Shown one piece after another: positions 63,176 to 64,000 of a DNA stretch of 64,000 nucleotides (position 1 is its first letter; the number at the start of each line of letters is the position of its first letter). The notes beneath the pieces were generated by a model. The model had not been told where the DNA came from, searched no databases, and was given only the letters and a program-made list of their open reading frames with translations. The stretch is taken from assembly GCF_036324505.1 (NCBI RefSeq), contig NC_086361.1, positions 5,343,196 through 5,407,195 of the forward strand, given 5' to 3'. Source of the DNA: Eleginops maclovinus. Lineage: Eukaryota > Chordata > Actinopteri > Perciformes > Eleginopidae. Position numbers and translations under genes: made by a program.

Positions 63176-64000
63176 ATGGATCTCTTTCACCTGGCTCTTC
63201 TCTGCGGGGCTCTGCTGTTTGTCTGGGAAATCCCCTGTTTTCACACTCTTGCTATTTTCCCTCCGAAGAGCAGCAAGGTGACGAGGATTTTACATGATCA
63301 GGAAGCCTCAAAGTACTTTAAGGAGTTCCATGCGTCGCCCTCCATCGACAGAAAAAATAAAGCAGCATCTAAAGAGTCCATAGAGCCACATGACTACATG
63401 ATGTCTATTTACAAGACCTTCTCCACGGCGGAGAGACTGGGACTTAATGCAAGTTTCTTCAGGTCTTCTAAAGCTGCAAACACTATTGCAAGTTTTGTGG
63501 ACAGCGGACAAGGTATGTGGAGTTTAACTGTGTGAATGTGTGTAGGTAGGATTGCTTGAAAACCCATGACTCATATTTAGATTCCCAGATTAATTCAGTG
63601 CAGACAGGATTTTTTAGATTCCACATCTCTGTGGTATGCTCATCGTCTCCATGAGAATGTGTCTCACCATGCTGTTTTAATGCTTTCCACAGATGACCTC
63701 CCACTCTCCCCACTGAGAAGACAGCAGTATCTGTTCGACGTCTCAACGCTCTCCAAAAAGGCGGAGGTGCTGGGAGCCGAGCTCAGGATATACACCAAAG
63801 AGTCTGGGAATTTCAGGATATCGGAAACAGAGCCTGTGGACATCCAGCTCCTCTCCTGCCATGACCGGCGGCTGCTCAACTCCAAAACATTGGACCTGCA
63901 GGATTCCCAAAGGCCCAAGTGGGAGGTGTTTGACGTGTGGGAAATATTCAAAGAGCAGCAGCACCTGAGCCAGGGGAAGCACTTCTGCCTGGAGCTCAGG
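63176..64000 (+). CDS. gdf6: Growth/differentiation factor 6-type BMP ligand, 5' part
   Basis: Exon 1 (63176-63512) and the start of exon 2 (63693 to the window edge) encode the prepro region of a GDF5/6/7-subfamily ligand. The start [20 protein letters not shown] is a signal peptide. Then [40 protein letters not shown] and, in exon 2, [34 protein letters not shown] match GDF6 best. The phase-1 intron after FVDSGQ is where GDF6 genes are split. The mature cystine-knot domain lies beyond 64000. I chose the ATG at 63176 because in-frame ATGs at 63104 and 63020 would bury the signal peptide. GDF6 signals through BMP receptors in dorsal, eye and joint patterning. Whether this is the a or b fish ohnolog is not decided. 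Confidence 0.9.

Noticed and set aside
1..64000. CRISPR arrays, operons, phage or other prokaryotic defence systems
   Set aside because: The window is vertebrate nuclear DNA with spliced genes throughout; the direct repeats seen are microsatellites, minisatellites or transposon copies.

Overview
This is nuclear DNA from a vertebrate, almost certainly a ray-finned fish. It has spliced genes with GT-AG introns, teleost-type repeats (Tc1-like transposon, tRNA-derived SINEs, L2-like LINE relics, hAT and TA-type MITEs) and the tetrapod-like gene order nudcd1 - eny2 - pkhd1l1. No operon, CRISPR array or prokaryotic system is present.

Layout. Positions 1-2216: the first two coding exons of nudcd1 on the minus strand; the rest of the gene lies beyond the left edge. 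About 2217-2696: a compact shared promoter region. 2500-4650: eny2, complete, four coding exons. 4717-5690: an L2-like LINE fragment carrying a 43-bp tandem repeat. 5700-10640: intergenic DNA with a hAT-like repeat and a nearly intact Tc1/mariner element (8831-10427). 10640-62097: pkhd1l1 (fibrocystin-L), the dominant feature, with a TATA-type promoter, two 5' leader exons and 76 coding exons. 62098-64000: a short spacer and then the first exon and part of the second exon of a gdf6-type BMP ligand gene.

I rebuilt the pkhd1l1 reading frame exon by exon. The 76 exons sum to 12,619 nt; removing one surplus base in exon 48 gives 12,618 nt, or 4,205 residues plus stop, close to the mammalian protein (about 4,240). 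The order is signal peptide, two IPT/TIG repeats, PA14, a region of repeated beta modules, about eleven further IPT repeats interrupted by a cupredoxin-like segment, G8 plus parallel beta-helix, a furin-like site, a second G8 plus beta-helix, a C-terminal region with a second furin-like site, a Thr/Pro-rich stem and a short hydrophobic C terminus. The surplus base is a one-nucleotide frameshift in the most conserved part of the gene. It is either an error in the sequence or a real broken allele, and is the point most worth checking.

The genes are not known to act together. NUDCD1 is a NudC/CS-domain protein, ENY2 serves SAGA and TREX-2 in the nucleus, fibrocystin-L is a giant cell-surface protein (stereocilia coat in hair cells), and GDF6 is a secreted skeletal, eye and dorsal patterning signal. 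I found no previously undescribed biological system. The unusual points are structural: the frameshift, the roughly 1.1-kb pkhd1l1-gdf6 spacing, a perfect hairpin, repeats sitting against splice sites, and recurring modules inside fibrocystin-L.
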